A stretch of 40,155 bases of DNA from Xylaria sp. FL1777 (lineage: Eukaryota > Ascomycota > Sordariomycetes > Xylariales > Xylariaceae). The translations under genes were made by a program, and so were the position numbers. The notes under the pieces were generated by a model. That model had not been told where the DNA came from, ran no database searches, and saw only the letters and a program-made list of their open reading frames with translations. Shown here piece after piece: positions 1 through 11,135 of the stretch (positions are counted from its first letter, which is position 1; each line of letters starts with the position of its first letter). The stretch lies in contig MU400799.1 of NCBI GenBank assembly GCA_022578965.1, positions 1 through 40,155 of the forward strand, written 5' to 3'.

Positions 1-2565
1 TAAGTTTAGCTAATAAAAATAAGCTATTTGTTAAAAGTAATAAAAAATAGCAGCTATATATTTTTAATTATAAAAAAGCAAAAAAAAAAAAAAAAAAAAA
101 CTAAAGAACTATAGCTAAATATAAATTAGCACAAAGTATTATATATGTTTTACTTTTTTTGCTTTTTTTTTAGCTTTTTAAAACTATTATTTGCTAGCGA
201 TTTTTTATTATACTTTAGTAGTTTAGATTATATTAGTAAATTTATAGCTAGCAATATATTTATATATATAAAAAAAGCATTTAAAAGTAATATAACTATA
301 GTTAGTTTTGCTAAAAACAATAAAATAAAAGTTATAGCTACTATTAAGCGTAAAACTAATTAGCTTAACTATATATTAAGCGTTTAATAAGTATTTAATT
401 GCTGTTTTGTTTGCATTTTTAGTATTAATTTTAAGGTTAAATAAAGTGTATTTTTAGTAGCATTTTTAATTTATGCTTTATTTGCAAAATGCTTAGCATA
501 CTTATTAAAAGCATGCTAATATATTATAAAAAGCTTAGTATATAAAATATAGCTATATTTTTTTTATTTATTTTATTTAAATATTTTTATAGCATTATAA
601 ACTAAAAAAAACATAGTATTTATATTAATTACTTTATTAAATATAATAGTAATATATTATTAAACTTTTTTTAGCATAAAATATTTTGCTATGCTATTAA
701 TAGCAAAGTTTAAGTATTAATATAAGTTTGCAAAATGTTTTATATAAAATTTCTAAAGCTTTTGCTATAAAAACTAAAAAATAATCTTTTTTTAAAGCGC
801 AAACTGCTAATATATTTTTAGTAATAACTTTAATAATTAACTAAAATTATAATAATATAAGTTATAATATACTTTTTATTGTATATTTTTTTGCTTTTTA
901 ATATTTTTATTATTTAATTGCTATAAAAACTATAAAGCATACTTTTTAAAGCATTTTGCATTTATAAATTTATATATGCTTAACTAAATAGCTTATAGCT
1001 TGTTTTTAAACTTTAGTTTAGCTTTACTTTACTTAATAAGCTTAACTAACTTAAACTGTTTTAATTTAAAGTTAACTATTAAACTATTTTTATTTTTAAG
1101 TTTATTAGTTATAATTAATTAATAGTTTAATAGCGTAAACTATATATAGCTAAACATTAAGCTTTTTAATGCATTATTGCTTATGTTTATTATAAAGCAT
1201 AAATTACTTTAATTGTTTTTTAATAGCTTTTTTTTATGCTTTAGTTTAAAAAGCTTAATTTTTTATACTTTTAATAAATCAAAATACTAATAAAAAGCAA
1301 AAAAAAATGCTATTCTTTATGTTATACTATTTTAAATAGCTTAGCTAAACTTTTGCAATAAGTTTAAAAAGTTTTTAAAAGTAATAAAGCTAAACTAAAT
1401 AATATACGTTATGTTATAAATATTTATTTTTATTTTAAAAGCTATAATAGCAAGCATAATTTAATAAAAAAAGTTTAGCTTTATAAATTTATTATATAAC
1501 TACTATTAGTTATTAAAACGTATATTTATATTATATCTTTAAACAAGGTGCTTTATTTTAATTAAAATAAACTTTAACTTTTAAAGCTGTATTATTAAAA
1601 AATAGCGCGCAATAATAAGCTTTTTTTTGTTATTTATAAAAACAATAGTTTTAAGAATTAAATATGCTATATTGTGCTATGTTTTACTAATTAAGAAACT
1701 TAATTGCTAGTAATTTTTTATAATAGTACTTTTTTTCATAAAATAAATAATAAAGAATATATTAAGCTAATTAACTAAAGCATAAACAAATTGTAGTTTT
1801 TTTAAACAGGTATTTTACTATTAAAATTTAGCTTTAAGCAATATAAACTTTTAAACGTTTAAGCTTAATATAGCAGTACAGCTAAACTATAATATATTTT
1901 GTAAAACTAACGCTTTTATATAATATATATTAAAGTATATAATTTAGAAATCTTTTTATTAATAAACTATATAAAGCTTATTAATAGCTATAAACATAAT
2001 TTTTTAGTTAAACAAAAGGTTATAAAGCAAGTTAATAAAGTATTTTTAAATAGCTTATTTAAGCTTAAAAATAACATATATAAAGTGTTTTAAAGCTAAC
2101 TTAGCTTATATAGCATTATTTTATTAAACAGTAAAAATATACTTTTATAACTATTTATGTAGTATTAACTAACTTTTATTATATTATTTATTATTAATAA
2201 TAAACAAGTGTTAAAAATTTAAGCAATTAAGTTAAACTAATTGTGTTTTAATTGTTTTAATAAGCATAATTGTAAAGTTACTATACTTTATATAATAACT
2301 AAAACAGTTTATAACATAATGCTTTTTTTATAACTAGTTTAAGCTATTAATATAGTATTACTATAACAAAATACTATATGCTAAATTAACTTAACTTGCT
2401 TAGCTTTAAGCTTAAGTTTATATAATTCGTTAAATTAACAACAATTTAAAATAGCACTAATAATAGCTTATATAAAGTTATATTTTAATATGTGCTATTA
2501 GTTATATTTTAATTGCAGCAAAATATACTGCATAAAATATTAAATATAGTTATTAAGTAAATGCT
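1..2565. other. Gene-free saturated AT-rich DNA
   Basis: No gene is visible. Stops occur in all frames at short intervals, and the surviving C and G sit almost only in AGCT, TGCT, GCAA and AAAGT-like contexts, the same decay seen in the recognised transposons to the right. A 72-codon open frame at 145-363 is low complexity (Phe, Ile, Lys, Ser) and uses the same A/T-saturated codons, so I do not call it. A run of about 20 A lies near 81-100. This stretch is probably an older transposon into which the gypsy element inserted at 2566-2570, but no motif was recognised. Confidence 0.7.
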
Positions 2566-2570
2566 TTAAT
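2566..2570. repeat. Target-site duplication TTAAT, left copy of gypsy element
   Basis: TTAAT directly precedes the left LTR, and the identical 5 bp follow the right LTR at 10429-10433. This fixes both ends of the insertion. Confidence 0.9.
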
Positions 2571-2763
2571 TGTCACAGAAGGTATAAAGCATTAAAGGTT
2601 AAGTATAATAGTTAATATATCTTTAGTTTTATAATAGGTATTTAATAAAACTAAAGCTTGAAAAAGGAAGGAAACTTTTATAAAATAAGTATAAAAAAAA
2701 TATTTTATATATATATATAATCTATAATATGTGCTAAAGTACTTAAATAGCTTAGTTATAATA
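2571..2763 (-). repeat. Gypsy LTR, left (3' LTR of the element)
   Basis: This 193-bp repeat begins with intact TGTCACAG. Its far end has decayed from TGACA to TAATA. It aligns over its whole length with 10236-10428, and the differences are nearly all C/T or G/A transitions. It retains GGAAGGAAAC near 2666, where the other copy has more A. Because the element runs on the minus strand, this is the 3' LTR. Confidence 0.92.
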
Positions 2764-2764
2764 A

Positions 2765-2780
2765 CTACTTTCTTTTTTTT
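2765..2780 (-). other. Polypurine tract of gypsy element
   Basis: The plus strand reads CTACTTTCTTTTTTTT directly inside the left LTR, so the minus strand carries an A/G run. A polypurine tract abuts the 3' LTR and primes plus-strand DNA synthesis, which sets the element's orientation as minus. Confidence 0.7.
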
Positions 2781-2783
2781 AAT

Positions 2784-5639
2784 TAGGTTATTTTTAACTT
2801 ATATACAAGTAAAATTAATTAAAGTAATTAATTTTAAGTATAAGTAATAAAGTAAAGTGGTATAAAGTAATTAAGCATAAATATAGTATGTTAAATAAAA
2901 TGCTTATGTAATATAATAGTTAAAGTACTTATATATTTATGCTTATATTTATATATTAAGTTATGTTTGTTTTATGCTATATTTATAGCAAGTTTTACGC
3001 TTATATTTTTATTGTTATATGTTCTTTTTTTTTTTTTTTTTTTTTTTTCTTTTTTTAGCTACTGCTAAACAATTAGTTTTAGCTATACATTTTATTACTG
3101 CTATTTTTATACTTATTTTATATCTTTTTTGCTTTTTTTTTAATTATTATTTATATTATAATTATGCTGCTTAAACTTGCAGTAATTAAAAGTAGTACAC
3201 ATAAATATAGTTATAATTAAAACTATAGTTATAAATGTAAATATAAAAAATTATTATAACTTGCTTTATGCTTAAATTTATTTAAGAATAAATTTAATTT
3301 TACTATAAAATAAAACTTTAATGAACTTTTTTGCTAAAAATTTAATAACTTTAATAATAAAAATAAAAGTTTTAGCGGTTTGCTTTTTTTTTAAAACAGC
3401 TCTAATTTTAATAAAGATATAAATATTATTAAGCTTTTTATAAGTTAAAAAAAAAAAAATAAAAATAAAAATAAAAATAATCTGGACTTTATAAATTTAA
3501 ATAAAGATCTAAATGTTATTTTGCGTAATTTTAATATAAACAACGCAAAAAATAAGTTTAATTTTAATATAAATATTAAAGTTTTTATATTAGCTAAACG
3601 TTAGCTTGTTTTAATAGTAACTTTTATTTGCAAACTTTACAAGTAAACTATTAAAGCTAAAAATAAAAAATATAAAACTATTAAAAAAGCGATAGTTTTA
3701 AGTAGTTTATTAGTATGTTAACTTTATTTTAAGCGTTTTAAAAAAGCATTTTAGCTAAAAAATAGCTTGCTTTTAAATATAGTTTGCAAATTTAAAAACT
3801 TAGAAATAATAGCTTATATAAGCTATATAAACAGCTATACTTTATGCAAGCTTATAAATTAATTTATATTTATTTTAAATTAGTTTTACTAATAGGTTAA
3901 CTGTTTATTATGTTATATTTTAATGCAATATATATTTAAGAATTATTAAACTAGTTTGTTTATTTTTTTGTTTTTTAAAAAAACAACTATAAAAAAATCG
4001 TTATAAATAAAAATTGTATTATTGTTTAAAAAACTTTAGATAATTATTATGTTAACTTTATAGCTATGCAGTTTTGTTTTTTAAAAGTATTTTTGCGTTT
4101 TTTATTAACTTATAAAGCTTAGTTTTAATTAATTAGCAAAATTAGCAACGTAAAAATAAAGAGTTTTATTTTTATTTTATATAAAGTTTAGCTAACAATT
4201 AGTAATGCAAAAATATTATGCTAAATATAAGCACTTAATAATAAAGCATAAATTTTTAGCTTGCTAAACTATTAAGCTTTTTTATATAAGCATTATAAAT
4301 AGCTTTATTTAAACTAATTTTATAAAGTTTTTTAACAAAATTAAAACTATTTTTAATGCTAGCAGTATGCTTGTTTAACTGCATTTAAAATACAAGTTTT
4401 AAACTATAAATATGCAGCTTAAAAAGCTACTTTTATTTCTTTTAAAAAAAATATACGCAAAACTATATTAATTATTACTAATAAGCATAAATAAAAGTAT
4501 TTAATAAGTTTTCTTTAATATAAAAATGTTTTAAAGTTTAATAATTAATATTTTAAAGCCTTTTTATAAAAATTTTATAATTTATTTGTGGCGTTTTTAT
4601 ATATAGCTTATTAGTAAAACGCAGATATTTTAAAACTTAAAGCAATAAATATAATTCTTATTACGCAATTAAAAACAAAAAAATAACTAATTAATATATA
4701 TAACACAATTAAGCCTTAGTTTATAGCTAAATTAATAATAAATTAATATTATTTTGTTAGTTTAATAGTTTTGTTTTTTTTTTGTAATTTAAGCGCTTTT
4801 TAAAATTTTTAATTGCTTTAAAAGCTATAATGTTAGTAGTAAATACTTATTAATTATACTTAATTAGCTAGCTTTTTTACTTAATAAAATAATATTTTTT
4901 TTTATTATAAGTTATTTTATTTATTATATTTTTAACTTTTTATTTTTTTAATTTATTTTTAAAGTTTAGCATAAATAAACTATATTTATATTTAGCTTTT
5001 TAAAGCTTAAGCAGCTAAATTAAAAAAACAAAATAAAAATAGCTATATTGTTTTAAAAAACTAATATAATATGCTTATAAACTAACTATAAAAAAAATTT
5101 AAAAAAGTTTAATAAACTTAAGTATTAATTTTTTATTTTTAAACTTAATATTTTTTATTAATAGTACTACTAAGTTTTTAGTTTTAAAAGTTATAAGTTT
5201 ATATTTATTGTTATAATGTTTTATATATTTATTAATTATAATTTACTATTGTTTTGTTATTTTGTTTTTAATAGTTTATAACTTATTAAAACGTTTTTAT
5301 ATAGCTAAAATCTTTTTTAATATAAAGTTATTTTTAATGAACAAATAAAATTTTAACATATAATTATATAAAGCTTTAAAAAGTAATTGTTTAGTTATAA
5401 AATTAATAGCAAAATTTATAACAAAAAAAGCTTAAAGTAAAAGTTAAAGCTAATTAGTTTATTTATTATTTATAAAGCATTTAAAATAGCTTTTAATTAT
5501 TTAGTTTATTTGTTTTGTTTATTTATTAGTTTTAAAGTAAAATATTATTAAAAGCCTTTGTTTAACTTTTAAGTAATAATATAAATTAAACTAGAATTAG
5601 CTAATAAAAACAAAGCTTTTATTAAAAATAATGCTTTTT
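2784..5639 (-). other. 3' part of gypsy element: integrase C-terminus and untranslated region
   Basis: Saturated AT-rich sequence between the recognisable integrase core and the polypurine tract. The upper part should include the remaining integrase core and C-terminal domain, but no motif can be read. A run of 24 T lies at 3025-3048, and A-rich repeats (AAAAAT units) lie at about 3449-3480. No separate gene is seen. Confidence 0.5.
3025..3048. repeat. Homopolymer run of 24 T
   Basis: Uninterrupted T tract flanked by C on both sides, about 260 bp inside the left LTR of the gypsy element. On the element's own strand it is a poly-A tract near the 3' end. Confidence 0.85.
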
Positions 5640-5990
5640 AAGCTACTATAAATACATTTAATTTTATAATAAAATAAAACTGCTAGCTTAACTAAAGTTA
5701 TAGTAATATTAACTAAAAATAAGTATATACGCTTAGTAAATTTATTTATAATAACAAAAATAGCATTAATTAGTTTTTTTTTATAAAAAGTTTTTAGTAA
5801 ACCTATAATAAAGTTTATAAATAGCTTTTATATAAGTTTATTAAATATTAATAAAACATTAAGTTTATTATATTTTTAGTAATATTTTGCTTTAGTTTTA
5901 AAGCAGATTATATAGCTTTATATATATTTTTTAATATTTAGTTTTATATTGCTTTAGTAAAACTTTTGTTATAATAGTTTTAAAGTATAG
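5640..5990 (-). pseudogene. Gypsy integrase, zinc finger end and catalytic core start (decayed)
   Basis: Integrase joins the cDNA ends to the target and produces the 5-bp duplication seen here. On the minus strand a decayed C-x2-C pair lies at 5914-5903 (first Cys now TAT, second still TGC), followed by a basic segment. The core then shows a block like SMDFIxxLP at about 5815-5796 with the catalytic Asp codon changed, and a block like VIVDRFTKR at 5755-5732 with Asp changed to Asn. Its position after RNase H on the minus strand establishes gypsy gene order. The C-terminal part (below 5640) is too degraded to delimit, and I cannot say whether a chromodomain was present. Confidence 0.82.
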
Positions 5991-6449
5991 CTTTAGCTAA
6001 AATGTTTAGCTAAAAAATTATTATAATATAGCTTAATAAGTTAAAAATATATAGCTTTTTTAAAAAAAATCTAGATTTTATTTTTATAGCAAACTAAAGA
6101 TTTTTTTATTAACTATTAAAAATTTATAAGCTTTTTTGCTTTTAATTGTTTTATAATTATATAACATTTAAGGTTTTTTTTTTAAACTTTTTAAATAAAG
6201 TTTTTTAGCTTTTTAAAAACTTTTAAATTTTTTAATTTTTTTAAGCTTATAGCTATTTATATATATAAACATATAACTGCTTAAATAAAAAAAGCTTTTT
6301 TAGCAAGTATAGCTTTAAAGTATAAAGCTTTAGCTTAAGTATTAAAATATAAATTAAAAACTTTAATTTGCTATGCTACTATAATTTTTTTTTTTAACAT
6401 TAAAAAAATATTAATATTACTAAGCAAAACAACTATATAATTAAAACAG

Positions 6450-6850
6450 CATAAAAAAAGATTAGCCCTGTTTTTTTTGCTTGCTTAATATTTAATAATA
6501 AAATTAAAAAAAGCTAATAATAAATATTAATAAGCTTGCTTTTTATTAAGCTTTAGCGTTTTTATAAACGCTTAAAAGTTAGCATAATTAATTAATACTT
6601 TAATTAATAAATTGCTTTTTTATAAATAATGCTGCTAATACTTAAAGCAATTTACTATTATAAGCATTTTTTAGTTAAACGTATTATATTATATTTCTTT
6701 TTTAAATAGCTTTTAAAAATAAAACGCAACTAGTTTAAAAATGCTTTAATTATTTTGCTAAAATAGATTTTTTATAAAGGCTACTTTAAAAGAATTAGTT
6801 TTTAGCAATATTTGTTTTTTAGGGTTAAAATATATAAAAAAAATAGCTTG
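6450..6850 (-). pseudogene. Gypsy RNase H domain (decayed)
   Basis: RNase H degrades the RNA strand of the RNA/DNA hybrid. Read on the minus strand from about 6840 down, the sequence follows the RT connection and reads like the family block HFDPxKxxxxETDxS that opens the gypsy RNase H domain. The first catalytic Asp codon is at 6794-6796 and now reads AAT (Asn). Only the first part of the domain is recognisable, so the downstream boundary is estimated from typical domain size. It is fused to the RT upstream as part of one Pol polyprotein. It is non-functional. Confidence 0.78.
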
Positions 6851-6989
6851 TTTAAATACATTTTAAAAGTTTTTAAAAGCTTTTTTTTTAGAACTATTTA
6901 AAGAAATTCGACTTTTTTTTGTTTTTATTACGTTTTTTTTTAAATACTTAAATAAAAGCGCAGCAATATAAAAATACTTGTTTATAAAA

Positions 6990-7480
6990 TAACAGTAAAA
7001 GTTGCAAAACTTTAAAAATTATTATAGCGTTTAATAAATATTTAATATAAATTATTGCTAAATAATGTTTATATATAAAAAGTTTATTTTGATTTTTTAG
7101 CTAAAAATAATATAACTTAAAAATTTGATTTTTTTTTAATAAAATTAGTACTTAAATAGCTTAGCGTATAGTTTTGCTTTTTGTAGCTTTTTAATAATGT
7201 TTTAAATATGTTTTATATAAGAATTTTTATTTAAAGAAAAAATAAATATATTATTAAAATATACAATACAAAATATATTTATTATATTGTTAAATGTTTT
7301 TTATATGTAACTTTAAAAAGTAGCAAAAGTATTTAATAAACTTATAAATATAACTAGAAATTTATAATAGCTATAACATATATAAAACGCTATTTTTTAC
7401 TTATTTTTTTTTTAAATGCGTAAATAATAATAAGCGTTTTTAAAGTTAATTTTGCTAAAAATTTTAACTTTTAAAATTTT
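6990..7480 (-). pseudogene. Gypsy reverse transcriptase core (decayed)
   Basis: Reverse transcriptase copies the element's RNA into DNA in virus-like particles. On the minus strand the frame around 7417-7437 matches the conserved LIDVRxAF block of gypsy RT with Asp lost. It is followed by a block resembling YLVMPFGLTNAPATFQ. At 7250-7261 come codons reading F-N-N where the family has the catalytic Y-x-D-D, so both Asp codons became Asn through GA-to-AA changes. A further block near 7120 resembles the EFLGYIIS segment downstream of the active site, and one near 7010 resembles SFLGFCNFY. The order and spacing fit gypsy RT well. Stop codons interrupt the frame and the active site is destroyed. 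Identification is by eye; a profile search would settle it. Confidence 0.85.
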
Positions 7481-7749
7481 ATTAAGCAGCTTTAAAATAA
7501 ATAGTAAAATATATTAATTTTTACGTATAACTTAATTAAGTTTTTTATAGTTTATATATAAACGTAAGCTTTTATTTTTTTTAAGTATAAAAAGAATTAA
7601 AGCGCTAATAAAGCTAATAAACTTTTTAATTTTTTTTGCTTTTAGCATTTTATTAAGCTATTTTTATAGTTCTTTTAGCTTATTTTAAGCTAATAAGTAT
7701 ATAAAAAAATAAAGTATAACTATGTTTTTTTTTAGCTTAATAGCAAGGT

Positions 7750-10200
7750 TTTTTTGCTTTAATTATAGCAATATATTTGCTTTGCTAGTATTAAAAAACT
7801 TAAATAAATTATAAAACTTTTTTAAAATTGCTATAAAATCAAAATAATTAAAGCTTTTTTTTAACTTTTTAAGCTATATAAGTTTAAGTAATTAAATAAT
7901 AGTATAGCAGTAAGCCTAGTTTTAGCAAGCTTTTATAAACTTAATTAAGCTAAATATTTTTATTTAAAAGCGGTATAATTTAAAAAACTATTAATTAGTG
8001 CTTAAATTTAGTATAATTTCTTTATTTTTTAAAGTAGTTTAAAATAATAAAAAAAAGCTGCTTTTAAAGCAATAATTATAATTAATAGTTATATATATAC
8101 GCTTAATTCTGCAAGTAATACTATAATTATTAGTTAATTTGCAAACAATTTAATAAGCTTTATAAATAAAAAATTTACTTTTAATAGCATGCTATAATAT
8201 AAGTATATAAAAAGGTGCTTATTACAATTTATAATAAAAAGCAAAAATAAAACTAATATAGTTATATTTAGCGCATAAATTAAGATTAATATAAGTTTTA
8301 ATAAGTAGTTTTATAAAGCTAACAAAATAAATAGTACAAAAAGTATAAAAATAGCATAAAATAAATATATAAAGTAATAACTTTAGCTTAAAACTTATAG
8401 CTAATATAATTAGTGCTAAGCTTATTATTTGTTTTTTAAGTTATAATACTATAGCTTTTATAAAAAAAGTATATAAAACTTTAATTGCTATTTTTAGTTT
8501 TTTTTATTTATGTTTTAGTTTTTATTTACTTAAATTTTTTAAATAGTTTATTTTTAAGTAGTATTATTATTGTAGCTAATATAGCTATTAAATCTATTGT
8601 TTTTATTATTATTATTATTATTATTATTTTTAAGCTAAAGGCAATTAAAAGCAATATAGCTAAGTTATTTATAGCTATAGCAAGTAAAGTTTTTATAAAG
8701 GTTTAAATTTAAACTATTTTTATTGTTGTTTTAAAGTTAATTTAAAGAAGTTTTAAAAGTATAATAGTTCTTTAAAGTATAAGTATTATTAGTATTACTT
8801 TAGTTATTTATATATTTTTAGTTTTAGTACTAGCTATAACTTTTAGTATTATTACCTTTATAGTATTAGTTTTAGCTTTTATAATTATTATTACTTTTAT
8901 AAAATCTTAAATTATTATTATTATAGCTATTATTATAATTATTGCTTTTATAATAGTAATTTTAGTTATTAAAACTAATATTGTTATTTTTGCAGTTAAT
9001 ATTAATATACTAATTATTAGTTTAGTTTTGTTTAATATTTAAGGTTAATTTACTAATAGTTTAAATAACATTTAACTTTAGTTTTTTTTTATTATAGTTT
9101 AAGCGTTGTTTTTTAATTATTAGTTTTTAGTATTATTATATAATATTAACTATATTAGCTTGTATAATTAGCAAAAAGTTATAATAGTTTATTAACTTTT
9201 GCTAAAATAATACGCTTAGTTTTTAATAGTATAACAAGGCTTTTTTGCTTTTATTTTAGCAAACATTTTAAAGTTTAATATTAGCAAAGTATTAATTAAA
9301 CAGCTTTAGGTTTTAGTTAGCTTATTAATTTGCTTGTTTTAATTATATGCTTATATTAACTTATAAAAAAGCAAACTGCTTAAACAAAGTTTTAGTTTAA
9401 TTTAAAAATATTTTTTAGTTAGTTTTAAATTGTTTTTTTTTTAAGGTTAATAACTTTTATAATGCTAATTAATAAGCATTTTTATAGTTTTAGTTTATAT
9501 TGCTATGCATATATAAAATCTTGTTTTTATTGCAGCAGAATTTTTAATTAGCTTTTTTAAAAATAGTTTAAAGTTTTTTTATTTACTTTAATTAGCATTA
9601 ATAAGTAAATTTTATGCTAAAAGAGTTATAGTTAAACTTTAATAGTTAGCTAAAATTAGCATTTTTAAATAAATAGCGTTAATAGTAATATAAGCAATTT
9701 TAATATGATTAATATTTAGGTTTTTTTTAATTATGCTTTTTATTAAAGCTAGAAAATAAAAGGTTATTATTATTACTAAAATCTTTATGTTTTTGTTTTT
9801 AACCTAAATTATAAAATTGTTTTTTAAAGTTTAAAAAGTTCTTTTGTTTTTTTAAAGATATTATTTTTTAGTTTTTTTGTTTATTTAATTATAAAGTAAA
9901 AGTAGTACGAGCTATTTTTAATTTTAAGGCAACTTGTTTGCTTTTATTTTTTTACTGTATAACTTGCTGCTTTAGCTTTTTAATTTTAGCTAAAAGCTAT
10001 GCAATTTATATTTATAATAGTTAAGTATTAATACTTAAAGCATTAAGTAATTATTATTTGCTTAAGCTTAGTTCTAGAAATAATTTGTGTTAAGTTTATT
10101 TTTAGTTTATTATTAAAGTTTGTTTTAAAAAAAAGCTATTAAAAATAGCATTAGCTCGTATAGTTAATTAGTGTTTAGCTATTTTATAGTATAACAAAGT
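7750..10200 (-). pseudogene. Presumed gag and protease region of gypsy element
   Basis: By family order the region between the 5' LTR and RT should encode Gag (capsid, nucleocapsid) and protease. I could not recognise a zinc knuckle or a D-S/T-G protease motif. Visible are an (ATT)n run at 8603-8630 within a longer ATT-rich stretch to about 9000; on the minus strand these are AAT codons that may derive from a GAT/GAC-rich acidic linker. A 73-codon open frame on the opposite strand at 8485-8706 is a by-product of this low complexity. The assignment rests on position only. Confidence 0.45.
8603..8630. repeat. (ATT)n microsatellite inside gypsy gag region
   Basis: About nine ATT units in a row, within a wider stretch (to about 9000) rich in ATTATT. 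It may be a decayed acidic codon run of the gag gene on the minus strand, or a secondary microsatellite. Confidence 0.7.
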
Positions 10201-10219
10201 ATTATAAATAACTTTATTT

Positions 10220-10235
10220 TAAAAAGCTTTAAAAT
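10220..10235 (-). other. Possible tRNA primer-binding site of gypsy element
   Basis: Read on the minus strand, the bases just inside the 5' LTR are ATAATTTTAAAGC. If GG decayed to AA and C to T, this could derive from a TGGT...CAGAGC-type site complementary to a tRNA 3' end. The position is right, but the identity is too decayed to name the tRNA. Confidence 0.3.
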
Positions 10236-10428
10236 TATTACAGAAAATATAAAGCATTAAAGGTTAAGTATAATAGTTAATATATCTTTAGTTTTATAGT
10301 AGGTATTTAATAAAACTAAAGCTTAAAAAAGAAAGAAAACTTCTATAAAATAAGTATAAAAAGAATATTTTATATATACATGTAACTTATAATATATGCT
10401 AAGGTACCTAAGTAGCTTAATTATGACA
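10236..10428 (-). repeat. Gypsy LTR, right (5' LTR of the element)
   Basis: 193 bp, matching 2571-2763. The inner terminus has decayed to TATTA (from TGTCA) while the outer terminus TGACA is intact, so each LTR has kept one original end. It would carry the promoter of the element on the minus strand. No promoter box can be assigned confidently in sequence this AT-rich. Confidence 0.92.
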
Positions 10429-10433
10429 TTAAT
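10429..10433. repeat. Target-site duplication TTAAT, right copy of gypsy element
   Basis: Matches 2566-2570 exactly and directly follows the intact terminus TGACA at 10424-10428. Confidence 0.9.
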
Positions 10434-10815
10434 ATTGCATTATTAGCTAGTTTATTTAGTTTGCTAAGTTTTTTAATAAATTTTAAAAGTTTTAAAGCTG
10501 TTAGTTTTTTTAAAAAGCAACTATTAATTAAGCTAAAGCTAAAATTATTAAAAGTTTGCAGTTTTATAGTAAAGTAAAAAAATAACACTAATTAATAAAT
10601 TAACAAATAAAGCTTAACTTTTAACCGTTTAAGCTTAAAACATTATAATATAATAAAGTATTTTAATTATAAAGTTAGCGCTAAATATAAACATTACTAT
10701 AAAAAGCTTTAAGCAATGTTATAATTGTTTTTTTTAAGTTTTATTAGCGAATAATCTATGGGTATAAATAGTATATATATATATATAAAATGAACTTTAG
10801 CTTAAAAATTAATAA
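10434..10815. other. Gene-free AT-rich flank
   Basis: Saturated sequence resembling 1-2565. Nothing recognisable apart from an (AT)n run near 10770-10786. Probably the continuation of the DNA that the gypsy element interrupted. Confidence 0.6.
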
Positions 10816-10817
10816 GA

Positions 10818-10947
10818 GTGCTTTAAACTAAAATATATAAAACGTAAGCCTTAAACCTATAAATATATTTACACGGGCCCTTAAAGAAAATAAGTTATAG
10901 CTTGTAGCAAGCGTAGCTCGCTATTTTATGTTTTTAGTTTAAAGCAC
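10818..10947. mobile_element. Small inverted-repeat (MITE-like) element, copy A
   Basis: A 130-bp segment bounded by a perfect 16-bp inverted repeat, GTGCTTTAAACTAAAA at 10818-10833 and its complement at 10932-10947. The interior is non-coding and unusually G+C-rich for this window, with ACACGGGCCC near 10871-10880 and GTAGCAAGCGTAGCTCG near 10904-10920. The same termini recur at 22997-23112. No target-site duplication is clear. It could be a non-autonomous DNA transposon or simply a structured repeat; two copies in 40 kb favour a mobile family. Confidence 0.5.
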
Positions 10948-10954
10948 CTAAGAT

Positions 10955-11135
10955 AATTAATTCCTTAGTATACTTATATCTTAAAAAGCTTTAGCGTATA
11001 AACTATAGTTTTTAATATACTTAAGTGCTTTAATCCTTTAGTATACTTAATTCCTTAAAAAGCTTTAGTATATAAACTATGGTTTTTATACATTAAGTGC
11101 TCTATACTTAATCCTTTAGTGTACTTAATTCTTTA
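10955..11135. repeat. Tandem repeat, 72-78 bp units
   Basis: The phrases CCTTTAGTATACTTAATTCC, AAAAAGCTTTAG and TATAAACTAT recur in order. Unit starts lie near 10963, 11035 and 11112; the third unit is partial. The array directly adjoins inverted-repeat element copy A. It is less decayed than the retrotransposons, since several TCC and CC dinucleotides remain. Confidence 0.75.

Larger units (their letters stand above)
2571..10428 (-). mobile_element. Ty3/gypsy-type LTR retrotransposon, RIP-degraded
   Basis: A complete but dead LTR retrotransposon of 7858 bp. It is bounded by two 193-bp direct repeats and flanked by a 5-bp target-site duplication (TTAAT on both sides). The outer termini read TGTCA and TGACA, the usual inverted termini of gypsy LTRs. 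Minus orientation is shown by a polypyrimidine tract (the polypurine tract of the other strand) directly inside the left LTR, and by pol motifs read on the minus strand in the order reverse transcriptase (about 7480-7000), RNase H (about 6840 downward) and integrase (about 5990-5640). RT before integrase is the gypsy order, not copia. All coding parts are destroyed by transitions. It could not transpose on its own. Confidence 0.93.

Noticed and set aside
145..363. 72-codon open frame
   Set aside because: Phe/Ile/Lys/Ser-rich frame in saturated AT sequence, no domain, no neighbour or second copy to support it.
8485..8706. 73-codon plus-strand frame
   Set aside because: Lies antisense to the gypsy gag region and covers an (ATT)n microsatellite that reads as poly-Ile.
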